The notes under the pieces: model-generated
Told to the model about the DNA's origin: nothing
The model's database searches: none
The model's input: only the letters and a program-made list of their open reading frames with translations
Translations under genes and position numbers: made by a program
Shown here: positions 9,550-17,801 of the stretch, in pieces
Numbering within the stretch: the stretch's first letter is position 1
Layout: each line of letters starts with the position of its first letter
Origin: Spirosoma rigui
Lineage (GTDB): Bacteria > Bacteroidota > Bacteroidia > Cytophagales > Spirosomataceae
Assembly (NCBI RefSeq): GCF_002067135.1
Contig: NZ_CP020105.1
Location: 4,898,001-4,962,000, forward strand
Direction of reading: 5' to 3'
DNA: 64,000 bases

Positions 9550-10433
9550 TTTACGTTGTCATACCTGTTCACAATCGTAAAGTTTTTACGTTGGGTTGCC
9601 TGGCCTGCCTGGCCCGGCAAACGGTTGCTGATCACCGGGTCATTGTGGTCGATGATGGATCAACCGACGGAACGGGCGAACAGGTCCGAAAGCAGTTTCC
9701 AGCCAGTACGGTGGTTACCGGCACTGGCTCGTTATGGTGGGCGGGCGCTACCAATGTCGGTATCCGCTACGTATTTGATACATTTTCGCCCCGGGCCGAT
9801 GATTTTATTCTGACCCTGAACGACGATATTCAAATCAATCCTGACTATCTGGCGACTCTACTGCTCGCATCCCAAGCGAATAAGGGGTGTATCATTGGCT
9901 CTATATCGGTCGATGTTAATGAGCCTCATAAACTACTTTACGCCGGTACAAGGCACAATTTACTTCTGCCCCACATTGATAACTGGGCCTACTCACGCTA
10001 CAGACATACCTACGAGGCCCTCCCCAGCGCCAGTCCGTATTTCCCGTCAGACACGTTGCCGGGGCGCGGCATGCTGATTCCTGTTCCGGTTTTTAACACT
10101 ATCGGTATGCTGGACGAACAACGTTTCCGCCACCACATGGCCGACATCGACTTTTCGATCAGTGCCCGGCAGGCGGGCTTCCCACTCATTATTTCGTCGG
10201 TGAGCGTCATCTATGAATACAGCGAGGCAACCGGAGTCAACCTCACAAAATCAATGTCGCTACGGCAGTTTGTAGAAGCGTTACGGTCGATCCGATCACC
10301 CATCAACTACCGGGTGCGGTACCAGTTCGCCCGTAAGCACTCGCCATTGGGCGTGGGATATTTTGGGCTTGACATGCTCAGAATTCTGGGTGGTTACGTT
10401 ATCCGGCGCGTCAAGGCCCGACTACGGCAGTAG
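9546..10433 (+). CDS. Glycosyltransferase family 2
   Basis: A cytoplasmic GT-A fold glycosyltransferase of 295 residues. The N-terminus ([12 protein letters not shown]) is the GT2 nucleotide-binding strand. VIVVDDGSTDGT at about 32-43 binds the nucleotide sugar. LTLNDDIQIN carries the metal-binding acidic pair, and WWAGATNVGIRY is typical of rhamnosyltransferase-like GT2 enzymes. The ATG at 9546 overlaps the polymerase stop. The 3' end runs 23 bases into the 3' end of the convergent GT4 gene. Donor and acceptor are unknown. Confidence 0.9.
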   Translation: MIYVVIPVHNRKVFTLGCLACLARQTVADHRVIVVDDGSTDGTGEQVRKQFPASTVVTGTGSLWWAGATNVGIRYVFDTFSPRADDFILTLNDDIQINPDYLATLLLASQANKGCIIGSISVDVNEPHKLLYAGTRHNLLLPHIDNWAYSRYRHTYEALPSASPYFPSDTLPGRGMLIPVPVFNTIGMLDEQRFRHHMADIDFSISARQAGFPLIISSVSVIYEYSEATGVNLTKSMSLRQFVEALRSIRSPINYRVRYQFARKHSPLGVGYFGLDMLRILGGYVIRRVKARLRQ

Positions 10434-11613
10434 CCTTCTGCTTTTCGATCAGGTCCTCATAGATCGCCATTATTGTTCGTAGCGATACCTCGGACGTGTA
10501 CTGAGTCTGATATGTCTGGTACGCCTGTTGAGACCAGCGGTATTGCCTAATTTGATCCTGGCTGAAGCGGTGAACAGCCTGGCAAAGCTCAAGACTATCG
10601 CCCGTTCTGAAGGATAAACCCGTCTGGTTATGTGTCACAATCTGATTCAGGTTCTGCTGATCGGAGCAGATAACCGGTGTACCTGCCGCAAACGCTTCCA
10701 GAATTACCGTGGGTAGCCCTTCGTACCAGAGCGAAGGAACAATCAGGGCACGACAGCGCTTGAGCGCATCCAGCACCGCCCGCCGGGGTCGTGCTCCCCA
10801 ATACTGAATGGACGGCGTCCGATCCGCAGCCCGCTGTACATCGGCAACCAACGGTCCGTCGCCGATGACCACGAGCGGAAAGCCGTCCATTTCGGCCGCC
10901 TGTAGTGCCACACCAATGCCTTTCTCAAACGTTAGCCGACCTACGAATAGAAAGAAATCTTCCCGCTCTTCGGGCCCGGTGAACCCGGCATCAGCCACAA
11001 AGTTGGCCTTAACTGTCACCTGACCAGTCTTCAGATGAAGCGACGAGCCAAGGATCTTTTGGCGGGCAAAGTCCGTGACCACCACAAACCGGTCAACCTG
11101 CTTCCAGATACCCGTCAGCTTATGAAGCAAGGTTATAGCAGCCAGGTGAGCCGACTGCCCCGGCGAATTGCGGAAACAGGCATGGCGGATACCGGCCAGT
11201 GCCAGCGTCTGGGTCAGGCACTTTTCGCAGGGAATTCGTCCCTCGCGCATCAGCAGCCCATTTATACACACCAATCGGTAGTTGTGCAGCGTCATCACTA
11301 CGGGGACATGCCGCTGTTTAGCCGCTCGAATTATCGATGCCGATGCCGTGTAGAAGAGATTATGACTATGAACGACATCGGGGCGAAACCGGGCGATAGC
11401 CTCATGAAGTCGGCGGGCCGACTGTGTATTGTAAAGTGCCCGCACGGCCGAAGCTGCGTTGCCAAGTAGCGTACCATCGAAGCTGTCATTGGTAAAAGTC
11501 AGGGTTTCTACTGTCACCCCGTTGGCACGCAGCAGATCGACCTCCTGTTCAAACACGGTATCTTCTCCACCCGACTGCTGGTAATAATTATGAATAAGCA
11601 GTACGCGCATCAT
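10411..11613 (-). CDS. Glycosyltransferase family 4
   Basis: A 400-residue GT-B retaining glycosyltransferase that probably adds one sugar of the repeat unit. The N-terminal domain begins MRVLLIHNYYQQSGGEDTV; the GGED signature near the glycine loop is common in GT4 enzymes of polysaccharide loci. The C-terminal domain holds FLFVGRLTFEKGIG and the E-x7-E motif in WYEGLPTVILEAF. Two adjacent Met codons at the start leave one codon of doubt. It is the last gene of a minus-strand group of three that converges on the plus-strand operon. Confidence 0.92.
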   Translation of the reverse strand: MMRVLLIHNYYQQSGGEDTVFEQEVDLLRANGVTVETLTFTNDSFDGTLLGNAASAVRALYNTQSARRLHEAIARFRPDVVHSHNLFYTASASIIRAAKQRHVPVVMTLHNYRLVCINGLLMREGRIPCEKCLTQTLALAGIRHACFRNSPGQSAHLAAITLLHKLTGIWKQVDRFVVVTDFARQKILGSSLHLKTGQVTVKANFVADAGFTGPEEREDFFLFVGRLTFEKGIGVALQAAEMDGFPLVVIGDGPLVADVQRAADRTPSIQYWGARPRRAVLDALKRCRALIVPSLWYEGLPTVILEAFAAGTPVICSDQQNLNQIVTHNQTGLSFRTGDSLELCQAVHRFSQDQIRQYRWSQQAYQTYQTQYTSEVSLRTIMAIYEDLIEKQKATAVVGP

Positions 11614-11669
11614 TGAGTTGGGGTGAAAGGGTCAAGAGTTGGTTGTTACCGCGTCGTCGGTGTAGGGGG

Positions 11670-12590
11670 TCAAGCCCTTTTAGAGCGTCGGAATACAACG
11701 GTACCGTAGGTCAGCAGTTTGTTCCAGATTCGTACCGGAATGCTGAACTTCCGACGAAACTGACGCGCATAGCCGGGATGCACCTCCACCAGATTTGGAA
11801 GCGCGAAGACCCTCTGGTGCCCGCTGTCCAAAATTGGCCGGTATCGATCATATACAACCTCGGTGGTCGAATCGGGCGAGTCAACGCCTATGTTGATCGT
11901 TTTGGAAATAGTTGGGTAAAGAGTGTACCCGCCTGCTTTGTATTCGGCATAACATAACCGGATATCCCAGGCATCGATATCGCGCGTTTGAGCTCGTTTG
12001 AGCATTCGCACCCGATCGCTTCCGCCAGCATTAAATTGCCGGCGCGCCAGCGGGTTGGCCATGAACGCGTCAAAATCATCCAGCGACCAGTCGACCTGGT
12101 TCCAGCGGTCGGCCCAGATACCCCAGCCCCAGGCGCACGTCCGCTGAAAGAAATAGCCATCGTTAGCGTACTGATCCGGTTTCCTGAACGGGAACGTATA
12201 ACCGCCAATCGAAAATACCTGAGGAACAAACGCATACAGACGGAGGCTCTGGTTCATGAAGTCCAGAAAATTCGGCGTGGTCACTACATCATCTTCCAGC
12301 ACGATCACCGATGGATGCTGTTTCAGGATCTGCGTAACCCCAGCGATGATGGAGTCGGCACAACCAATATTATGTTTACTGTAGACACGGTGTACCGACT
12401 TAAATCCGTCAATACTGTTCACGACAGCATGCACCGCATTCACTTTGTCTACCTCGTCGTCCCGGCGGGGACCGTCCACAAAAACGTATAATTCTGTCTC
12501 GGCGGCCAGGTAGTTAGCCCGCAGCGCCGATAGCGTCTGCTGGAGTTCGTGAGCACGTTTGAACGCAAAAAGCAGTACGGGGGCGAGCAT
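11670..12590 (-). CDS. Glycosyltransferase (GT2-like, GT-A fold)
   Basis: A 306-residue protein with a GT-A start (LAPVLLFAFKRAHELQQTL), VFVDGPR, and the acidic motif VIVLEDDVVTTPNFL that would bind metal and nucleotide sugar. CAWGWGIWADRW and the following tryptophan-rich region are typical of a group of sugar transferases in Bacteroidota and cyanobacterial polysaccharide loci. It lies 56 bases upstream of the GT4 gene and 51 bases downstream of the GT26 gene on the same strand. Donor sugar is unknown. Confidence 0.85.
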   Translation of the reverse strand: MLAPVLLFAFKRAHELQQTLSALRANYLAAETELYVFVDGPRRDDEVDKVNAVHAVVNSIDGFKSVHRVYSKHNIGCADSIIAGVTQILKQHPSVIVLEDDVVTTPNFLDFMNQSLRLYAFVPQVFSIGGYTFPFRKPDQYANDGYFFQRTCAWGWGIWADRWNQVDWSLDDFDAFMANPLARRQFNAGGSDRVRMLKRAQTRDIDAWDIRLCYAEYKAGGYTLYPTISKTINIGVDSPDSTTEVVYDRYRPILDSGHQRVFALPNLVEVHPGYARQFRRKFSIPVRIWNKLLTYGTVVFRRSKRA

Positions 12591-12641
12591 GCAGTTGGGT
12601 ACTGTAATTGGATTGAGGAGAACTGGCCATCAGATTACCCG

Positions 12642-13469
12642 CTAAGTGGTCGTGCGTCTGGACGGCATCAACAGGTGTTGCAGGAAATAATACACGAACA
12701 GGATGTTTGTGGTCGCATACCGGCCCATTAACCGGCGGGGCTCCTGTATTAATCGAAAAGCCCATTCCAATCCTGCCCGCTGCATCCAGCGGGGGGCGCG
12801 TTTCTGTTCACCCACTGTTACTGGCAGCGCTCCGCCAATGCCCAGCAGCACTGCCGGAATGCGGTCCGATACGGCAGCCATCCATTTCTCCTGTTTGGGA
12901 CAACCGAGTGCAACAAATACCAGCGCTGCTCCCGACTCAGTAATTGCGTCAATCATCGACTGTTCTTCGGCCGGACTTAGCGCCGTGAAGGGCGGAGAAA
13001 TCATACCAGCCACCCGTAGCGTTGGATGGTGCAGGGCACAGAACGCAGCGCAGCGCTTCAGCAGTTGCGGGGTACTCCCGTAGAAAAGAACAGGCAGGTC
13101 GGCACGAGCCGCTTTCGTGAGCAAAATGGGCAGTACATCAAGACCGGTTATGCGCTCCTGCCGAAGGCCGTAGAAAGCACGCAGTGCCCAGAGTAAGGGA
13201 ACGCCGTCGCCCGTTACCCAATTTGCGTTGTTCACAGCACGGGCAAAAGCAGGATCACGGACTGCCTCGACGACCATGTGTACATTCGCGCAACAAACGT
13301 AGGCAGACTGCCGTTGGCGGGCTACCGTCAGTATATCCTCAATAAACTCGTCGTAGGGCTGAATGGTGATGTTCAAGCGGATTACCTGATGACGCGGACG
13401 TGCTGGCTTAAGCACGTCCGGTTCAGTGTCGGTTGAAGAAGCAAGATACGGTGGGATAGTGGCGAGCAT
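12642..13469 (-). CDS. WecG/TagA/CpsF-family glycosyltransferase (GT26)
   Basis: A 275-residue member of the family that includes WecG (UDP-ManNAcA transferase) and TagA (UDP-ManNAc transferase). Family marks are NWVTGDGVPLLWALR near residue 83, the FYGSTPQLLKRC region, and the strong block LVFVALGCPKQEKWM followed by GIGGALPVTVG. These enzymes usually add the second sugar onto the lipid-linked first sugar, so this protein may act right after the initiating transferase. It is the first gene of the minus-strand group. A 15-bp imperfect inverted repeat ends one base before its start codon. Confidence 0.9.
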   Translation of the reverse strand: MLATIPPYLASSTDTEPDVLKPARPRHQVIRLNITIQPYDEFIEDILTVARQRQSAYVCCANVHMVVEAVRDPAFARAVNNANWVTGDGVPLLWALRAFYGLRQERITGLDVLPILLTKAARADLPVLFYGSTPQLLKRCAAFCALHHPTLRVAGMISPPFTALSPAEEQSMIDAITESGAALVFVALGCPKQEKWMAAVSDRIPAVLLGIGGALPVTVGEQKRAPRWMQRAGLEWAFRLIQEPRRLMGRYATTNILFVYYFLQHLLMPSRRTTT

Positions 13470-13470
13470 A

Positions 13471-13514
13471 GCTGCAGCGTAGCGAAGTACATACCAGCCT
13501 CGCTATGCTGCAGC
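13471..13514 (-). repeat. Inverted repeat in the 5' leader of the GT26 gene
   Basis: Arms 13471-13485 and 13500-13514 (GCTGCAGC core) pair over 15 bp with one mismatch and a 14-base loop. The structure ends one base before the GT26 start codon and has no T-tract, so it is more likely a leader hairpin or operator than a terminator. Confidence 0.5.
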
Positions 13515-13863
13515 ATTAGACGAACAAAAGGCATTAAGTAACTGCCTGTTGCCTTAAGTCCGTGCACTATAATTCAGGCCTTGCCTACCTGGTCACCCAA
13601 TTCTATTCGGGATGCTTGCCACTGATGCCGGTAGCGCCCCGCTCTGGCGTCGCTGTTGATCATGGGCAAGTAACCCTGTTACCCCAATCAACTCATCCCA
13701 TACGCGCACGATAAGCGACTGCTAGGGACTTTACCGATAGTCTAGGAAATAAACACCGGCGCTGGGACTCAGCATCCGTTTTGTGGCTATAGGCCTGTAG
13801 AAGCAATAGAGAGCCATACAAACGTTCATGGTTTTGCGGAGATCACTGAGTCGGCATCCATCA
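13515..13863. other. Gene-free gap
   Basis: About 350 bases without a credible ORF. It should hold the promoter for the minus-strand GT26-GT4 group and the 3' end of the upstream minus-strand unit. I see no clear terminator or -7 box. Confidence 0.4.
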
Positions 13864-14304
13864 CTACCCGCCCAGTTGGTTTACAAATTCGGCGTGGTTC
13901 CAGTCGATCGTCAGCTGTTGAATTTGATCCACTTCGTTGAACCGAAACACGAATATGTGATCACAGGTAAACCGGTGTCCTTTGCTGACGACGCCCATAA
14001 AGTCTTTCGCCTGGGTGCCTTCAATGGTCACGTTAGCCATTACCCGATCGTCCTTTGCCGTCAGGCTATCGACCGTATTACTGATATCGGGGAAACAATC
14101 GATCAGCAAGTCCCAGACGGCTTTGCCAAACTCCCAGAACGAGCCACGTCCATCGTTGCCCAGCGGCAAAAAATGCACCGTAGCGTTAGGAGCGGCCAGC
14201 CCAATCATCCGGGCCGTATCGAGATCGTCGTATGCATTGAAAAAAGCTAGGCATGCCCCCTTGCGGGTTAACGCCGAAATAGATTCCTGTTGTGCTGTTT
14301 GCAT
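13864..14304 (-). CDS. SnoaL/NTF2-like protein
   Basis: A 146-residue soluble protein with the pattern of the SnoaL-like branch of the NTF2 fold: an N-terminal helix (AFFNAYDDLDTARMIGL), strand ATVHFLPLGND, FWEFGKAVWDLLIDCFPDI, and the C-terminal strands HRFTCDHIFVFRFNE and IQQLTIDWNHAEFVNQL. Members include polyketide cyclases and many proteins of unknown role that bind small hydrophobic ligands. It follows the DinB-like gene by 14 bases and is the last gene of a three-gene unit. Confidence 0.75.
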   Translation of the reverse strand: MQTAQQESISALTRKGACLAFFNAYDDLDTARMIGLAAPNATVHFLPLGNDGRGSFWEFGKAVWDLLIDCFPDISNTVDSLTAKDDRVMANVTIEGTQAKDFMGVVSKGHRFTCDHIFVFRFNEVDQIQQLTIDWNHAEFVNQLGG

Positions 14305-14318
14305 GATTGTAGGGAAGT

Positions 14319-14948
14319 TTATTTAGCGGACAAGGTTGTTGCTGGGTAGTTGGGGCGCTGCTTTATGTTGCGAATCTGGCGCAGATGCCGGTCTACGTGG
14401 CCCCACTGGTAGATATAAACCTGGTGCATGTTGCGCGGTGATTCTGTCGCCGTCAACTCAAAATGTACCCGCATATCCGCCTGCGTCGTGTCGGCAAACG
14501 CAATGGCCTGATTGCGCAGGCGCTGAAAGAACACCAGGTTGTTCTTCCCCCTGATAAACCCCGTTGGCCGGGAGAAATCGGGCGATCTGTGGGGCTTCGT
14601 CTCCATGATAAAATCCATGTAGTAGCTGTCGGGGCTACTGGTTGCCAGAAGGTCGGGACGAGGGGTGTTGCGGATACCCATGCCAATTTCCCGCGCCCAG
14701 ATGATCTCCCAGAGCGCCAGGTGTTCGACAACCTCGGCAATGCTCCACCGGTCGGACGACTCGTGGAAATGCCATTGGGCATCGGTCAGGTCTGCCGTCT
14801 CGCGAGTCAGTTCGTCGCGGGTGCGCTTAAGGTTATTAACCGTATACCGCCGGTCGGCCTCAGTCCAGCGTCTGGCTGATACTGGACTCTGCGCCAGCAA
14901 CGGACCTGCTGTACCGAGCAGCAGGAGAATAAGAAGTTGCTTTTTCAT
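14319..14948 (-). CDS. Exported DinB-like protein
   Basis: A 209-residue protein with a clear signal peptide (MKKQLLILLLLGTAGPLLAQ) followed by a DinB-like four-helix bundle. DERWSIAEVVEHL-type sequence appears as SDRWSIAEVVEHLALWE, with a second histidine pair in WGHVDRHLRQI; these histidines form the metal site of the family. DinB-like proteins are metal-dependent transferases or hydrolases, usually cytosolic, so export to the periplasm is notable. The gene lies 14 bases after an upstream lipoprotein gene and 14 bases before the SnoaL-like gene. The substrate is unknown. Confidence 0.8.
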   Translation of the reverse strand: MKKQLLILLLLGTAGPLLAQSPVSARRWTEADRRYTVNNLKRTRDELTRETADLTDAQWHFHESSDRWSIAEVVEHLALWEIIWAREIGMGIRNTPRPDLLATSSPDSYYMDFIMETKPHRSPDFSRPTGFIRGKNNLVFFQRLRNQAIAFADTTQADMRVHFELTATESPRNMHQVYIYQWGHVDRHLRQIRNIKQRPNYPATTLSAK

Positions 14949-14962
14949 GGTCGTCTTTATTC

Positions 14963-15427
14963 CTACAAAGTGGCTCGTACACGCTTTTCAACAAATACAT
15001 CCCCGCCCCAGGTCCCGGGTGCCATCTCATGGCCGGCTCTGTCCAGCACCTTCTTGAATCCGGCAAAAATCAGGGTATCCCCGCGCAGCTCCCATGTCTG
15101 CTGATCGGCAAAGCCCACCCAGGTTGTGTCAGAGCTATACCGAAAAGTCTCCGTATACCTGTTCCCGTCGAGTGTGTAGGTACCCGCACCGGCACCGTGG
15201 AAACTGCCATCCGGGTTATACATCAGGTAACTAAAGAAACCGTCGTGAAATACCTTGAACTGCTGGGAACGCTGCGGCTCTATCAGCTTACCACCCACCC
15301 GGTTCTCGACCAGTTCCCAATTCCCTTCAATGCTTGAAGCGGTTGAGGTGGTCGTCGTTGTCGTCGATTTGTCGCCCGTTTGGCAGGCAACGGTCAGTAG
15401 GCTAAGGGCTACAAGTACTGGTTTCAT
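14963..15427 (-). CDS. Lipoprotein with a lipocalin-like beta domain
   Basis: A putative lipoprotein of 154 residues. The start is set at the Met of MKPVLVALSLLTVACQTG, which gives a short signal and the lipobox TVAC; an upstream Met at 15469 adds an unlikely basic stretch. After a Thr/Ser linker comes a beta-rich domain (IEGNWELVENRVGG, FFSYLMYNPDGSFHG, GTYTLDGNRYTETF) like DUF4488 and lipocalin-like domains. It is the first gene of the unit with the DinB-like and SnoaL-like genes, with a TACGTTTG promoter box 28 bases upstream. Confidence 0.7.
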   Translation of the reverse strand: MKPVLVALSLLTVACQTGDKSTTTTTTSTASSIEGNWELVENRVGGKLIEPQRSQQFKVFHDGFFSYLMYNPDGSFHGAGAGTYTLDGNRYTETFRYSSDTTWVGFADQQTWELRGDTLIFAGFKKVLDRAGHEMAPGTWGGDVFVEKRVRATL

Positions 15428-15454
15428 TGGTTGTGTCGGTTGAGTTGATCGACA

Positions 15455-15462
15455 CAAACGTA
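15455..15462 (-). promoter_or_regulatory. Bacteroidota -7 box (TACGTTTG)
   Basis: Read on the minus strand this is TACGTTTG, a match to TAnnTTTG, placed 28 bases before the lipoprotein start. A TTG at 15480-15482 lies 17 bases further upstream, slightly closer than the usual 19-21. Confidence 0.5.
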
Positions 15463-15502
15463 GCAGCACACCGACTGGCCAAATTGTACAAATGCGACTT
15501 TC

Positions 15503-16312
15503 TTACAGGTACTGGCTCAGTTCCGTATTGTCTTTCAGGTACAGCGTCGGCCGTTTACCCGTTACCTGCTTAAACTCCCGGATGAAATGCGATTGATCGT
15601 AGTAGCCTGCCCGAAAAACAAAATCCTGCCAGTCGCTCACCTGCCAGCGTTGCGTAGCCAGCTGAGCGCACAAATGACCCACCCGCCGAATACGGGTGTA
15701 GTATTTGGGACTTACGCCCACTTTTTGCAGAAACTGGCGTTCGAACTGCCGCCGGCAAACGTACAGATCATTCAATAACTCGCTCACCGTCAATACCCCC
15801 AACTTGTCGACGATCAGGTTGGCTGCGTAGTCGGTCCGGTCAAAGCGGTTGCCCCGGCGCAGTAGTTGCCGGTTCAGGAACTGCTCCAGCAACGCCATTC
15901 GTCCGGCCGTTGTCGGCTGGTCGCAAATGGCATCGTGCAGATCGGTGAGCGACGCTCCCAGCACGTCGGCAAGAGCCACGCGTTCGTCGGTGAATTCATA
16001 CATGGGCAGGCCAACCAGCGTACTCAGGCCCGCCGGCCGAAAGACAATACCGACCATACCAATCTGCCCCGACAATGTCAACTCATACTGCCGCGTTGCC
16101 TGTCCCGTCAGAAATGCGCTGGGTGCCGTAGTAACGCCTTTTTCGGTACGCACCTGATAAGCGTCTCCGTAAGTAAACACCATTGACGCAAAGCCCGTTG
16201 GTGGCGACTCAATACGCAGAGGCTCCACCAGCAAACCGCGCTTCTCCCAAACAAAGTAGCATTCAATAAAGGGGCTTAAGTGGGGGGGCGGACTAAATTT
16301 CTGGTAGATCAT
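15503..16312 (-). CDS. AraC-family transcriptional regulator
   Basis: A DNA-binding regulator of 269 residues. The N-terminal half (MIYQKFSPPPHLSPFIECYF) is the cupin-like sensor region common in Bacteroidota AraC proteins (DUF6597-like). The C-terminal 100 residues hold both AraC helix-turn-helix units: LNDLYVCRRQFERQFLQKVG and WQDFVFRAGYYDQSHFIREF, ending in TGKRPTLYL. I set the start at MIYQKF; the longer reading from 16387 adds a basic stretch not seen in the family. It sits directly upstream of the lipoprotein/DinB/SnoaL unit on the same strand and is a candidate regulator of it. Confidence 0.88.
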   Translation of the reverse strand: MIYQKFSPPPHLSPFIECYFVWEKRGLLVEPLRIESPPTGFASMVFTYGDAYQVRTEKGVTTAPSAFLTGQATRQYELTLSGQIGMVGIVFRPAGLSTLVGLPMYEFTDERVALADVLGASLTDLHDAICDQPTTAGRMALLEQFLNRQLLRRGNRFDRTDYAANLIVDKLGVLTVSELLNDLYVCRRQFERQFLQKVGVSPKYYTRIRRVGHLCAQLATQRWQVSDWQDFVFRAGYYDQSHFIREFKQVTGKRPTLYLKDNTELSQYL

Positions 16313-16541
16313 AGTCGGTGCGAATAAAGGCGGGGCAGACCGGGTAATTAATACGTGCCTGTGACGATTAAACTTACCCAATAGCAACCCTGCCCCGCTA
16401 CCACAGGAACGTCTATTTATTCACCGGTAAGCCACGCCCTGTCCTCAGCATAAACTCCTTCATTCATACAGTGATGAACCGACCTAACGTGTATCTTTAC
16501 CCGGTAGCATTGCCGCCACGTCTTCTGATCGTCAAAAGCTT

Positions 16542-17351
16542 ATGGATCCTTTTTACCTGATCAAGCCAGCCCTAGCAGCCATTATACTGGCCTGCCTGCT
16601 CAGCGGCTGTACGCCCACGGTAATGACCCACCGGCTCGAACCGGTTTCGGGTAATCTGGCTACCATCGACGGCCGCACCGTTACCAGGGCGGAACAGAAT
16701 GGCATAGGCGTGGTGGCTTCGTTCGAGCGCGAGGATATGGAGTTCATTGCGCTCGACGTCGAAATTAAAAACCATACGGACCACCCGATCGATGTTGACC
16801 CGGCCGACTTTCACTTTGTAGCCCTCAATGCGCAGCAGCAGCCACTGGCAACAGCGGGTGCCGGGCCCGATCAATTGCCCACTTCGGCCGCCAATCCGGC
16901 CTATGAGTCTGGCCGGATGGACCTGAAACGCAGACAGGAAGAAAAACGGCTGAACCGTGCCAAGATCCTGAACACCGTACTGATGGTAGCTGTCGTTGCG
17001 TCGGATATATCATCTTCGAACCGCCCCCGCTCGTACGGTGAATACGTTACAAACCGAACCGCCCACGGACTCGCCTACCAGGGCCTTGCTGCCAAGCGCG
17101 TGATCAACCATACTACGTTTGCCAACCGGATGGAGCGGTACAACTACGAAGAATACCGATGGCGTAATCTGGCGTTGCTGGCCAACACCCTCGCGCCGGG
17201 CGAATCGGTACGGGGTTTTGTGTACCTGCCCAACGTGACCAGCGCCAGTTACATCAATTTGACCTATACCCTGCCGGAGCAGGCCAGCGTCCCGATCCTG
17301 TTCAGACAGGAGCAGATCATCGAAAAGAGAAACAGGAAGTCCCGCCGTTAG
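16542..17351 (+). CDS. Lipoprotein of unknown function
   Basis: A 269-residue protein with signal peptide and lipobox (LACLLSGC). I do not recognise the mature domain. It has an immunoglobulin-like beta stretch near residues 60-100 (EFIALDVEIKNHTDHPIDVD), a basic helix (LKRRQEEKRLNRAKIL) and a final beta segment (GESVRGFVYLPNVTSA). The EIKN...ESVRGFVYLP arrangement resembles surface proteins with a DUF4352-like fold, but this is weak. It converges with the TPR gene, the stops being 10 bases apart. Confidence 0.7.
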   Translation: MDPFYLIKPALAAIILACLLSGCTPTVMTHRLEPVSGNLATIDGRTVTRAEQNGIGVVASFEREDMEFIALDVEIKNHTDHPIDVDPADFHFVALNAQQQPLATAGAGPDQLPTSAANPAYESGRMDLKRRQEEKRLNRAKILNTVLMVAVVASDISSSNRPRSYGEYVTNRTAHGLAYQGLAAKRVINHTTFANRMERYNYEEYRWRNLALLANTLAPGESVRGFVYLPNVTSASYINLTYTLPEQASVPILFRQEQIIEKRNRKSRR

Positions 17352-17361
17352 GCCAGTATAA

Positions 17362-17691
17362 TCACCAGTCTTCGCCGTCTTCCACAAACGCCCGTTGCGC
17401 CCGTTCCAGTTCGAGCAGTGTTTTTAGGTTGTTCTGCGTTCGGGCCAGCTCAATACCTTTTTCATACAGCGCAGTAGCTCGTTCCCGGTCGTCCTGTCCG
17501 GCATATAAAGCGGCCGCATGGTAGTAGGTCGGCAGATAATCCGGGTGTTCCCGCAGTAGCTGATCGAAATAAGGCCGTGCCTGCTCGGGCTGGTTCGCTA
17601 TGAATTCCATAGCCAGCGCATAAACATTGAAGGGATCACCGGGTTCTTCCTGTACAAATCGAATTAATTGTTGGATGCGGTCGTTATTCAT
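17362..17691 (-). CDS. Small TPR protein
   Basis: A 109-residue soluble protein made of about three tetratricopeptide-like helix pairs: DPFNVYALAMEFIANQPEQA, ARPYFDQLLREHPDYLPTYY and AALYAGQDDRERATALYEKG. TPR repeats mediate protein binding; there is no catalytic domain. I chose MNNDRIQQLI as the start; an upstream Met at 17715 adds eight residues. It is divergent from the ETF genes and convergent with the lipoprotein gene. Partner unknown. Confidence 0.8.
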   Translation of the reverse strand: MNNDRIQQLIRFVQEEPGDPFNVYALAMEFIANQPEQARPYFDQLLREHPDYLPTYYHAAALYAGQDDRERATALYEKGIELARTQNNLKTLLELERAQRAFVEDGEDW

Positions 17692-17738
17692 ACGTGCAGA
17701 AAAAATAGTATGCATGCATACTTTCTAGGTGAATTTTG

Positions 17739-17746
17739 TACTTTTG
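17739..17746 (+). promoter_or_regulatory. Bacteroidota -7 box (TACTTTTG) before the ETF genes
   Basis: TACTTTTG matches TAnnTTTG and lies 55 bases before the etfB start, in the divergent gap with the TPR gene. I see no matching -33 TTG at 19-21 bases. Confidence 0.5.
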
Positions 17747-17801
17747 CCCGTAAAATTGGTCGGTAACGACCCGATTTCCACGAACTAAAACCACATAACC
17801 A

